From Corynebacterium jeikeium (GTDB lineage: Bacteria > Actinomycetota > Actinomycetes > Mycobacteriales > Mycobacteriaceae), in contig NZ_JFCH01000043.1 of assembly GCF_000738175.1 (NCBI RefSeq), forward strand, positions 1 to 32,458: a DNA stretch of 32,458 bases, in the 5' to 3' direction. How positions within the stretch are numbered: position 1 is the first letter of the stretch; every line of letters begins with the position of its first letter. The position numbers and the translations under genes were made by a program. The notes below the pieces were generated by a model. The model did no database searches. It was given only the letters and a program-made list of their open reading frames with translations, and was not told the DNA's origin. This document shows, one piece after another, positions 7,500 through 14,885 of the stretch.

Positions 7500-8888
7500 A
7501 TGTTCGACCAGCCCACACCCCCCGACAGACCACCGCAAGACCCACCGCATAACCGACCACAAGACCAACCACAGGGGCCGTTCTGGAAAGTTACCGACCC
7601 CACCGACCCGATGAGCGCAGCCATCTGCGACATCAACCGCAACCACGCGCGCCTCGCCTTGGCGTGCGCGCCTCGCGAGGACGAATGCATCACCGACGTG
7701 ACCACCCGCCTGGGTGCGCGCCTGGGCCTCCCGGAGTTCCGAGTGGTCCAGCTCGTCGACGTCGGAACCACCTTCCGCCGCTTCCCATCGCTGGTGGAGC
7801 TAGCGGAAACCGGGGCTTACTCTATCGAGCTGTGGCGGATCGTCGCGCATAGCCTTGTTGCTGTTAGTGACGCCCACATCTCCGCCGTAGAAGCCGATGT
7901 CTACACCGCACTTTCACCCACTCGGCCTAACCAGGCGATGTTGGGGCAGAGCACGATCCGCCAACGCTTAAAGAAGATCGTCATGGATCACGAGCCTTTG
8001 GCCTGCCCGATCGATCCCGCCGAACTGACCTCGCCCGCGGGCGAAGGCACGGATGGTGCAGCCGGGGCAGACGGTACAGATGGCGCAGACGGCACGGGTT
8101 CAGACGTAGAGGGCGTCAGTACCGAAGACCTGGCGGTCCTAGGCGCCGCAACGCGGCTAGCTATCGACGACCGGCCGACCGACTACACCGAGTTCTATCT
8201 GACCCTGCCGAAGCTGGAGGCACTGGAGCTGATCCAGGCGCTCGATAGCGTGAGGAACAAGCAGAATTGTTCCAGGGTGCGGGCGCTTTTGAGCCTGGTG
8301 CGGGGGAGTGCGACCGCGGAGGTGAACCTCAACCTGTACCGCCAGGTGGACGCTCCGGAGGCGCAGATTTGGGCGGCCGGCAGCTGGCTCAACCCGCTGG
8401 CCACGAAGGAGTGGATGGAGCGAGTGACCCACCTGCAGGCCCCGGGGAAGGCCGCCACTGCTGGCTATACTCCGACGCCCCTCATCCGCGCGAGCGTGGA
8501 AGGCCGGGATGGGACCTGCCGCTTCCCGGGCTGCGACACCCCAGCGCACAAATGCCAGCTAGACCACGTCAAACGCTTCGTGCATGGCAGCTCGGACGGT
8601 GGGCCGGGCAACAGCTCGAACGGCGGACCAACCGACACCTCAAACCTCCACTGCCTCTGCGCCAAACACCACAATGCGAAAACGACGGGAGCCTGGGACG
8701 TGACAATCAACCCCGACGGGGAGGAAACCTGGACAAGCTTCGGAGACGGCCACACGGTCATCACCACACCAAACGGCCCGCTGGGAAGGATCACCTTCCG
8801 GCACCGAGCGGTGAAGCGAGCGCGGAGGGTGGTGGAGCACAACCAAAGGAAGCAGAAGCGCAATCAGGAAGACGAGCCGCCGTTCTAG
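7500..8888 (+). CDS. DUF222 (13E12-type) HNH endonuclease-domain protein
   Basis: 462 residues from the second of two adjacent ATG codons (7497, 7500), with AGGGG four bases upstream. A longer start at 7407 has no ribosome site and would read through the 12-mer repeats. A Pro-rich N-terminal segment is followed by the helical DUF222 region, interrupted by a Gly/Asp/Thr-rich linker (about residues 182-202, DGTDGADGTG). The C-terminal HNH domain has CRFPGCDTPAHKCQLDHVKRF, then LHCLCAKHHNAK; two CxxC-like pairs and the DH...N...H set suggest a structured zinc site and an active nuclease fold. Such proteins are abundant and often multicopy in corynebacteria and mycobacteria. An SOS box upstream points to DNA-damage induction. 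The biological substrate is unknown. Confidence 0.85.
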   Translation: MFDQPTPPDRPPQDPPHNRPQDQPQGPFWKVTDPTDPMSAAICDINRNHARLALACAPREDECITDVTTRLGARLGLPEFRVVQLVDVGTTFRRFPSLVELAETGAYSIELWRIVAHSLVAVSDAHISAVEADVYTALSPTRPNQAMLGQSTIRQRLKKIVMDHEPLACPIDPAELTSPAGEGTDGAAGADGTDGADGTGSDVEGVSTEDLAVLGAATRLAIDDRPTDYTEFYLTLPKLEALELIQALDSVRNKQNCSRVRALLSLVRGSATAEVNLNLYRQVDAPEAQIWAAGSWLNPLATKEWMERVTHLQAPGKAATAGYTPTPLIRASVEGRDGTCRFPGCDTPAHKCQLDHVKRFVHGSSDGGPGNSSNGGPTDTSNLHCLCAKHHNAKTTGAWDVTINPDGEETWTSFGDGHTVITTPNGPLGRITFRHRAVKRARRVVEHNQRKQKRNQEDEPPF

Positions 8889-8919
8889 CGACGACGCACT
8901 AGCGCCGCCGTTCTAGCGC
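8878..8919. repeat. Three 14-bp tandem units with stop codons in all six frames, at a convergent gene end
   Basis: CGCCGTTCTAGCGA (8878-8891), CGACGCACTAGCGC (8892-8905) and CGCCGTTCTAGCGC (8906-8919). Each unit carries CTAG, which reads TAG on both strands. Because 14 is not a multiple of three, the three units put TAG in all three frames of each strand. The first unit supplies the stop of the HNH gene and the third supplies the stop of the convergent gene. Confidence 0.8.
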
Positions 8920-10094
8920 TTGCCCTGGTTGATCCTCTCCATGAGGTACGCCGGGGGCTGAATGTCGATCTCCGCCCTGCCGTCACCTTTCGCCTTGATG
9001 TCGGTGAACGTGGTGATCTCAGCCATGTGCGAAAACATCAGGCGTGGGCTCAGTGCGCCCGCCTGCCGCGAGAACTCCTGGGCGGTCACGGCCGCCATCA
9101 TCTTGATGGACCCCAGCATGTCGGTGCCTTCGCCCATCTCTCGAACCAGGGTGATGTGGCGATGCGGCGTGGAAAAAACAAGTCCTTCGCTGGGATCGAT
9201 CTGCGGCAGGTAGCGCTCGAGGATCTCGTTCATGAGCAGGGGCACTGATCCCGCATAGTAAGAGCCACTTTCGATCGCCCAGAAGCGCTCGTTGGGGCGG
9301 TCTTCGCTTGCCCGAACGGGCTGCGCCTCCAGGCCGGAATCGATCAGCTCCTGCCACAGGTTGCGGTAGCCAATCCGGAACAAGTCCTCAATCGGGCCGC
9401 GATTGTTCAGCGAACCTGGGCTCAGCGCCATAACGGAGTTTGGTGTATCCAGAACCAGGTTGATGCACAGGTCGTCCGAATAGGGTCGTATTGGCGAATC
9501 CGGGTTGAACTCTAGCGCATCCGCCCGCGACTGCTCCGGCAGAAGATCGATCGCCATTAGGCGCGCCCGCAAGTGGGCGTAGAACTCCGCATCCGGGAGC
9601 GAAAGTAAATCCCGCTCCGATCTGGCAGCCGGCCCGACCAGACTATTGACGAAGTGCTCTACCAGCACAGGCATGTCCCTGCCGAAATCCTCGGCATTGG
9701 CGCACTGCTTCGTGATGTTCTCGAGCCCCAGGCGCGCACCCTCGCCATAGTCCGGCGCGGGGAGCTGCCCGCCGTAGGGGCCGGGTGTGGGGCCTGGGTA
9801 GCTCAGCGGCTTCTGAATGTGTTCGGGCTTGCTGTAGTACACGACCTCGGGCGTGGGGGTTGCGCCGTAGCCCAGGCTGTTGAGCGTCCGCACAATCTGT
9901 CGGATCAGCGCCGTCGATTGGTGTAGATCCAGGCGGGGTAGCGGCACCGGCGGGTCCTGCGGGCCGGGCTCTACAGGCGCGGGGCCGCCCCCTGCGCCCT
10001 GCGAGGTGTCGTGCAATGCGCCCTGCGAGGTGTTGTGTGATGCGTCGTGCGAGCCGAAGATCCGACTCAACCAGTTGCGCTTCTTAGGTGCCAT
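8913..10094 (-). CDS. Conserved-looking protein of unknown function
   Basis: 393 residues from the ATG at 10094 (MAPKKRNWLSRIFG). A GTG three codons upstream is less likely because the purine-rich GGGTGGGGG lies just before the ATG. A basic N terminus is followed by a repeated linker (HDTSQGA/HNTSQGA) and a Pro-rich segment. The rest is a soluble globular domain with no signal peptide or membrane segment. Patterns such as FSTPHRHITLV, FWAIESGSYYAGS and PRLMFSHMAEITTFTDI are visible. I do not recognise the family. The PHRH...LV and VLVEHFVNSL patterns loosely recall DUF1444-type proteins, but I would not assign it. It sits between the two halves of the chaperone locus and is divergent from dnaJ. 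Confidence 0.75.
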   Translation of the reverse strand: MAPKKRNWLSRIFGSHDASHNTSQGALHDTSQGAGGGPAPVEPGPQDPPVPLPRLDLHQSTALIRQIVRTLNSLGYGATPTPEVVYYSKPEHIQKPLSYPGPTPGPYGGQLPAPDYGEGARLGLENITKQCANAEDFGRDMPVLVEHFVNSLVGPAARSERDLLSLPDAEFYAHLRARLMAIDLLPEQSRADALEFNPDSPIRPYSDDLCINLVLDTPNSVMALSPGSLNNRGPIEDLFRIGYRNLWQELIDSGLEAQPVRASEDRPNERFWAIESGSYYAGSVPLLMNEILERYLPQIDPSEGLVFSTPHRHITLVREMGEGTDMLGSIKMMAAVTAQEFSRQAGALSPRLMFSHMAEITTFTDIKAKGDGRAEIDIQPPAYLMERINQGKR

Positions 10095-10192
10095 GACCCC
10101 CACCCTAGCTAGTTTCGGGCTGGCAAGCCTCCGGTAAAGCCTGCGGCAATCCTCCGGTAATGCACGCTGCGAGGCCCGAAGTGATGTGGGGA

Positions 10193-10220
10193 GGGAATAA
10201 ATACGTGGGGGCGTCGTTAA
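10193..10220 (+). promoter_or_regulatory. SigH-like promoter of dnaJ-hspR
   Basis: GGGAAT (10193-10198) and CGTTAA (10215-10220), with 18 bases between GGAA and GTT, are a near-ideal match to the SigH consensus. The predicted start near 10225 lies upstream of the HAIR site, giving the split-off dnaJ-hspR unit its own stress promoter. Confidence 0.7.
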
Positions 10221-10239
10221 AGAAGATTAGATAACGAAA

Positions 10240-10267
10240 GTTCAGCGCGGTAGACTCAAGGTTGAGT
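10240..10267. promoter_or_regulatory. HAIR operator of dnaJ-hspR plus extra half-site
   Basis: GTTCAGC-N7-ACTCAAG (10240-10260) has a perfect right arm and a left arm matching 5 of 7 bases. It is followed directly by an additional half-site GTTGAGT (10261-10267), so ACTCAAG and GTTGAGT abut. Because hspR is the second gene of the unit, this implies autoregulation by HspR. Confidence 0.7.
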
Positions 10268-10310
10268 ATTAACACCCCGCGTGAACAGCGCAATAAGGAA
10301 GGAGCGACAC

Positions 10311-11534
10311 ATGGCGCACAGTGAATGGGCCGAGAAGGATTATTACAAAGACCTCGGCGTGTCCTCCACCGCATCGGCAGAGGAGATCAAGAAAGCTTAT
10401 CGCAAGATCGCCCGCGAGAATCATCCGGATGCGAACCCGGGCGATACGGCGGCGGAGGAGCGTTTCAAGAAGGCTTCCGAAGCGTACAGCGTGGTGGGGG
10501 ACAAGGAAAAGCGCGCGGAGTACGACGAGCTGAAGCAGATGCTCGCTAGCGGGGCTTACTCGAGCTTCGGCGGTGCAGGTGGTGCTGGTGGCTTTGGTGG
10601 TGCTGGCTTTGGCGGCGGCGGCTTTAATGTCTCTGATCTTTTTGGAAATGACGCCACCAGTGGCGGATTCGGAGATGTCTTCAGCGGACTCTTCGGCGAC
10701 GATCCGACCGCTGGCGCCTCCCGCAGCCGATTCGGTGGCCGGGGTGCCCGGGGTGGCCGGGCTGGACGCCGCACCCAGCGCAGCCGCGGGGCGGACGTGG
10801 AGACGGAGCTGACCCTCGAATTCCGCGAGGCCACCAAGGGTGTGACCGTGCCGATCCGCCTGACCAAGCCCGAACCGTGCGAAAGCTGCCACGGCTCCGG
10901 CGCTAAGGCGGGCACTTCTCCGCAGAGCTGTGGCACCTGTAGCGGCAGCGGCATGGTTAGCGAGAACAGGGGAACCTTCGGGTTCTCCCGCCCGTGCGCG
11001 GACTGCTCCGGCACTGGCTCGGTGATTAAGGACAAGTGCCCGGATTGCTCCGGCACGGGGCGGACTACCCAGTCCCGCACGATCACCGTGCGCGTGCCTG
11101 CGGGCGTGGTCGACGGGCAGAAGGTGCGCCTGGCCGGGCAGGGCTCGGCGGGGCAGCGCGGCAAACCGGCTGGCGACCTGTTCGTGACGGTGCACGTGAA
11201 GCCCGACAAGGTGTTCAGCCGCGACGGCGACGACCTGAAGTTGACCGTGCCGGTGAGCTACCCCGAGCTGGTGCTCGGCGGTGCGGTGACGGTGCCGACC
11301 CTGGCCTCCAAGGTGCGGGTGCGCATCCCCGCCGGTACGCAGGATGGCACCACGCTGCGCGTGCGCGGCCACGGTGTGAACAAGCGCAACGGCGCTAGCG
11401 GCGACCTGCTGGTGACCGTGAAGGTGGCCGTGCCGAAGAACCTGGACGAGGGTGCGATGAGCGCGCTGCGCAAGTACTCGGAAGAGGAAAAGCGCTCCGG
11501 ATTCGACCCCCGCGAAGGATGGGAGGGTAACTGA
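10311..11534 (+). CDS. dnaJ: Co-chaperone DnaJ (type I Hsp40)
   Basis: 407 residues from the ATG at 10311, preceded by GGAAGGAG; the open frame begins at 10281, but those codons lie in the leader. The J domain has HPD at residues 38-40. A long Gly/Phe-rich linker (about 84-150) contains [13 protein letters not shown]. Four CxxCxGxG zinc repeats lie between about residues 190 and 250 ([32 protein letters not shown]), followed by the C-terminal substrate domains. It delivers clients to DnaK and stimulates its ATPase. Its stop overlaps the hspR start (TGATG). Confidence 0.97.
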   Translation: MAHSEWAEKDYYKDLGVSSTASAEEIKKAYRKIARENHPDANPGDTAAEERFKKASEAYSVVGDKEKRAEYDELKQMLASGAYSSFGGAGGAGGFGGAGFGGGGFNVSDLFGNDATSGGFGDVFSGLFGDDPTAGASRSRFGGRGARGGRAGRRTQRSRGADVETELTLEFREATKGVTVPIRLTKPEPCESCHGSGAKAGTSPQSCGTCSGSGMVSENRGTFGFSRPCADCSGTGSVIKDKCPDCSGTGRTTQSRTITVRVPAGVVDGQKVRLAGQGSAGQRGKPAGDLFVTVHVKPDKVFSRDGDDLKLTVPVSYPELVLGGAVTVPTLASKVRVRIPAGTQDGTTLRVRGHGVNKRNGASGDLLVTVKVAVPKNLDEGAMSALRKYSEEEKRSGFDPREGWEGN

Positions 11535-11956
11535 TGAGTACCGGTAAAAACGGCGGCGAGCGCGAGGTTTTCGTGATCTCCGTCGCCGCGCGGATCACTG
11601 GAATGCACGCCCAGACGCTGCGCACGTATGACCGGATGGGTTTGGTGACGCCCCAACGCACCAGTGGCGGTGGCCGCCGCTACTCGCGCGAGGATATAGA
11701 GCAGTTGCAGGAGATCCAGCGCCTCTCCCACGAGGAGGGCGTGAACCTGGCAGGCATCAAGACGATCATCGCCCAACAGAACCGGCTGGACGAGCTGGAA
11801 GAAGAAAACGCGGCACTGCGCCGCCGCCTGGCGGAGATGCAGGCCCGCGTGGAGCGGGGCGAGGGCGCAGGCGCGGGCGGGCGCTCGCGCGGCGAGATTG
11901 TGCACGTCCCGCGTTCTACCTCTGTGGTTCTGTGGGACCGGCAGAAGCGGCGGTAG
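11534..11956 (+). CDS. hspR: Heat-shock repressor HspR (MerR family)
   Basis: 140 residues. The N-terminal MerR-type helix-turn-helix is visible in MHAQTLRTYDRMGLVTP and GGRRYSREDIEQLQEI, followed by a Leu/Glu-rich coiled coil (about residues 85-112) and a Gly/Arg-rich C-terminal segment. HspR represses chaperone genes by binding HAIR sites, usually with DnaK as co-repressor. HAIR sites are present here upstream of dnaK, of dnaJ-hspR itself and of clpB. Translation is coupled to dnaJ by a one-base overlap. Confidence 0.96.
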   Translation: MSTGKNGGEREVFVISVAARITGMHAQTLRTYDRMGLVTPQRTSGGGRRYSREDIEQLQEIQRLSHEEGVNLAGIKTIIAQQNRLDELEEENAALRRRLAEMQARVERGEGAGAGGRSRGEIVHVPRSTSVVLWDRQKRR

Positions 11957-11984
11957 CTTGCGCTAACTACAGCGGCGGTAGCTA
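11946..11984. repeat. Duplicated AGCGGCGGTAGCT at the hspR/antiporter convergent end
   Basis: Identical 13-mers at 11946-11958 and 11971-11983. The first holds the hspR stop codon; the antiporter stop (11982-11984) overlaps the end of the second. Plus-strand stops in all three frames occur between 11954 and 11985. It resembles the six-frame stop arrays at 8878 and 16949, but on the minus strand I find stops in only two frames. Confidence 0.55.
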
Positions 11985-13559
11985 GAGACTGATCTGGCCG
12001 GTGACGATGAGGTACAGCGCCGCGATGGCGGAGGCCACGACGAGGGCGCTGATGACCCACTCGAAGGCGTTGAATACGCGCCCGCCGGCCTTGATGCGGG
12101 TGGCGACGTAGACCACCAGGCCGGGTACGATCAGCAGCGTGCCGAGCAGGACGAACTGCAGCTCGGCGGCGTACAGCAGCCAGAGGGAGTAGCCGAAAGC
12201 CACGGCACTGATGAGCAGGTGCCCGCGGTTGGTCTTCTTGCCGACCTCGGGCCCGGAGATGTCGAACTTCGAGCCGGCGTCCGGGTGCTTGAACCCGTGG
12301 CCACGGGTGGCCAGGAATAGTAGGTACAGGCTGGAGAACACGTAAGGTACCAGGTACAGGGACGTAGCCAGCTGCACCATCGTGGTGTAGGTGGATTCGT
12401 TCAGGTAGAAGACGATGATGAACGCCTGGATAACCACGGCGGACAGGAACTGCGAGACGTACGGGGCGCCCATGTCGTTGGTGCGTCCCACGGCCTTCGG
12501 CAGCAGCCCGTCCTGGGCCATCAGGGTGATCGGCTCGGCGCACAGCATCTGCCAGGAGACGTAGGCGCCCAGCACGGAGATGCACAGGCCGACGGAGATC
12601 AGGCCAGCGCCCCACGGGCCGACGACGTGCTCCAGGACGGTGCCCATGGAGTTATCGCCCATTGCGGCGAGCTCCTCGCGGGAGACTACGCCGAAGGACA
12701 GGAAGCTCACGGCGGTGAGCAGGAAGAACACGGAGACGAATCCCAGGAAGGTAGCCAGGGAAACATCCTTGCGGTGGCGTGCGCGCTTCGAGTAGGTGGA
12801 GGCGCCCTCCACGCCGATGAAGGCCCACACGGTGAACAGCATCATGCCCTTGACCTGGTCGCCGAGGGAAAGCGCCTGGTCCTGGTTCTCGCCGAAGGTG
12901 GCGGCGCGACCCCAGAAGTCGGAGGTGAACACATCCGTGTTGAAGCCGACGAAGGCCACGAGCACCAGGAACGCCAGGATCGGCAGGATCTTCGCCACTG
13001 TGGTGATGACGTTCATGATCGCCGCTTGGCGCACGCCGCGGGAAAGCACCAGGAAGATTCCCCAGGTAAGCGCCGATACACAGATCGACTGCACCAGCGG
13101 ATGATCGCCGCCGAAAATGGGGAAGAAGAAGCTCAGGGAGCCGAAGAACAGCGTCGCGTAGCCCACCTGGGCGATGATGGTGCCCAGCCAGTAGCCCCAC
13201 GCGGAGGCGAAGCCGACGAAGTCGCCCAGGCCGGCGCGCACGTAGGAGTACACGCCGGAATCCAGGTGCGGCTTGCGCAGTGCTAGGGCCTGGAAGACGT
13301 AGGCGATGCACAGCATGCCCACGCCGGTGATGCCCCAGCCGATCAGCGCAGCACCCGGCGAGGCGACAGACGCGATGTTCTGCGGCAGCGCGAAGATTCC
13401 GGCACCGACGGTGGAGCCGATGATCAGGCTGACGAGCGTGCCCATGCGGACAGTGCGTGGGTCGTCCTTGACCAGCACTTCGGCAGTGGAGGCCTGCGGG
13501 TGGTAAGCCTCGGAAGCATCCTGAGTAGATGGGGTATCCCCATTATTAGAGATATTCAC
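11982..13559 (-). CDS. ArcD-like basic amino acid antiporter (APC superfamily)
   Basis: 525 residues from a GTG at 13559. No strong ribosome site is visible, so a start further in (for example the ATG of MGTLVSLI, codon 39) cannot be excluded. About 12 membrane segments are apparent. The first has the APC signature SLIIGSTVGAGIFALP. FTVWAFIGVEGASTYSKRARHRKDV is typical of arginine/ornithine or lysine-type antiporters of the APA family. Exchange of a basic amino acid for its decarboxylated or deiminated product is expected from the family; the exact substrate is not determined, and no arginine deiminase genes are adjacent. It lies 57 bp after the broken monooxygenase and could be co-transcribed with it. 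Confidence 0.85.
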   Translation of the reverse strand: MNISNNGDTPSTQDASEAYHPQASTAEVLVKDDPRTVRMGTLVSLIIGSTVGAGIFALPQNIASVASPGAALIGWGITGVGMLCIAYVFQALALRKPHLDSGVYSYVRAGLGDFVGFASAWGYWLGTIIAQVGYATLFFGSLSFFFPIFGGDHPLVQSICVSALTWGIFLVLSRGVRQAAIMNVITTVAKILPILAFLVLVAFVGFNTDVFTSDFWGRAATFGENQDQALSLGDQVKGMMLFTVWAFIGVEGASTYSKRARHRKDVSLATFLGFVSVFFLLTAVSFLSFGVVSREELAAMGDNSMGTVLEHVVGPWGAGLISVGLCISVLGAYVSWQMLCAEPITLMAQDGLLPKAVGRTNDMGAPYVSQFLSAVVIQAFIIVFYLNESTYTTMVQLATSLYLVPYVFSSLYLLFLATRGHGFKHPDAGSKFDISGPEVGKKTNRGHLLISAVAFGYSLWLLYAAELQFVLLGTLLIVPGLVVYVATRIKAGGRVFNAFEWVISALVVASAIAALYLIVTGQISL

Positions 13560-13616
13560 GGTTAGTACCGTACAACGTGCCCGTTGCTTAGACCAACCGG
13601 CTGCGGTTATGTGGCG

Positions 13617-14692
13617 TTAGCTCTCGCTACTCTTGCTGTCGCTACTCGTGTTCGGCTGCCAACCAAGCGCAGGTGCCACGTGTGTGGCGAAATTCTTCAG
13701 CAGGCGAACATTGGCCTCTACGCCCAGCTGATTCGGGATAGTGAGCATCAACGTGTCGGCCTCGGCCACTGCGGCGTCATTAAGAAGATCCTCGACGAGC
13801 TTGTCGGGTTCACTAATATAGGTTCGGCCGAAGGTGGAGCGGTAGCCGTCGATCACGCCGAAGTGGTCGCGGATCATGCCGTGGGTGCCGACGATCGCCC
13901 GGTCCTCGGCGCTGGTGATGGGGAAGATGCTGCGGGAGACGGAGGTGCGCGGGGTCCAGCCGTGCCCGCTGCTGGCGAAGGCCTCCTTGAAGACTTGGAG
14001 CTGCTGTGCCTGCAGGTCACCGAAGCTGTCACCGTTGCTCTCGGTGAGGAGGGTGGAGCTCATGAGATTGACGCCCACCTGCCCCGCCCACTTGGCCGTT
14101 TCGCGCGTACCCGCGCCCCACCAGACGCGGCGGTCCAGGTTGGGGGAGTGCGGGAGCACGGGGATGGAGGCGCCGGGTTTGTACATGTGCGGGTATTGCT
14201 TCTCCGCCGAGGGGGCAGTGGCCATGCCTACCCCGCGGATGGCGGCCAGGTAGCGCAGGAAATGTTCGCGGGCGATGTCGGCCCCCGGGGGTCGGTGGAG
14301 CCGGTGTGGCCGAAGGCCTCCCAGCCGCGTTCGACGGCCTCGGGGGCTCCGCGGGAAATGCCGAGGGCGATGCGGCCGTCGGCGATGAGGTCTAGTGCGG
14401 CGGACTCTTCGGCGAGGTGAAGAGGGTTCTCGTAACGCATGTCGATTACGCCGGTGCCGACCTCGATGTTCTTGGTGCGGGCGGCGATCGCGGATAGCAA
14501 GGGCATGGGGGCCGCCTGCTGGGGTGCGAAGTGGTGGACGCGGAAGTAGGCGCCGTTCACTCCCAGGCGGTCGGCCTCTACTGCGAGCTCGATCGACTGG
14601 TGCAGCATGTCGCGGGCGCTGAGCATGTGCGGATGGGCGGGCTGGGGGTTGAGGGAATAGTGGCCGAAGCTGAGGAATCCGAAGGCTTTCAT
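13617..14692 (-). pseudogene. Luciferase-family (LLM) flavin-dependent monooxygenase, broken by a one-base frameshift
   Basis: Two adjacent open frames together encode one protein of about 358 residues. The upstream part (14692 to 14228) begins MKAFGFLSFGHYS and carries FRVHHFAPQQAAP and GTGVIDMRYENPLHLAEE, typical of the bacterial luciferase-like family. The downstream part (from about 14290 to 13617) continues with VWWGAGTRETAKWAGQVGVNLMSS. Adding one base in the C5G5 tract at 14282-14291 restores a continuous frame (DPRGADIAREHFLRYLAAIRG into MATAPSAEK). No internal start with a ribosome site precedes the second part. The break could be a true inactivating deletion, a slippage-prone switch, or a sequencing error in the homopolymer. 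The product would be a reduced-flavin-dependent oxygenase of unknown substrate. Confidence 0.85.
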
Positions 14693-14698
14693 GGTGCT

Positions 14699-14730
14699 AG
14701 TGTACGTGGGGATAGTTGATGTATCAACTA
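14699..14730 (-). promoter_or_regulatory. Probable leaderless promoter and MarR-type operator of the monooxygenase gene
   Basis: On the minus strand TACACT (14704-14699) is a good -10 element seven bases before the start codon at 14692, suggesting a leaderless transcript. Overlapping the -35/-10 spacer region is a perfect inverted repeat, TAGTTGA-TGTA-TCAACTA (14713-14730), of the size and TTGA/TCAA form seen for MarR-family operators. No MarR gene is present in the window. Confidence 0.55.
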
Positions 14731-14801
14731 GTTGGGTGTGGGCTGGATTGGTAGAGCTGGGGCTGGCAGAGCTGGGGTAGTGGAGTGGAAAGCGCAGCCT
14801 G

Positions 14802-14846
14802 TATGGCGCCGATACATATGGCGCCGGTACATATGGCGCCGGTATA
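14802..14846 (+). repeat. Three 15-bp direct repeats in the sulP promoter
   Basis: TATGGCGCCGATACA (14802), TATGGCGCCGGTACA (14817) and TATGGCGCCGGTATA (14832) are contiguous and differ by one or two bases. Each contains the palindrome GGCGCC. The last unit runs into TATAAC (14843-14848), a likely -10 element, so the array covers the expected -35 region. It may be a regulator-binding array. Confidence 0.75.
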
Positions 14847-14885
14847 ACATTGATTGTTCTTTCGTGATTTAGAGAGGTGCTTGGT

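Noticed and set aside
10281..10310. Ten-codon N-terminal extension of DnaJ
   Set aside because: The ATG at 10311 has a strong ribosome site and gives the usual DnaJ N terminus; the extension would include the ribosome site itself.
14228..14692. Treating the two monooxygenase halves as separate genes
   Set aside because: The second half has no convincing start and one added base in the C5G5 tract joins both into a normal-length family member.
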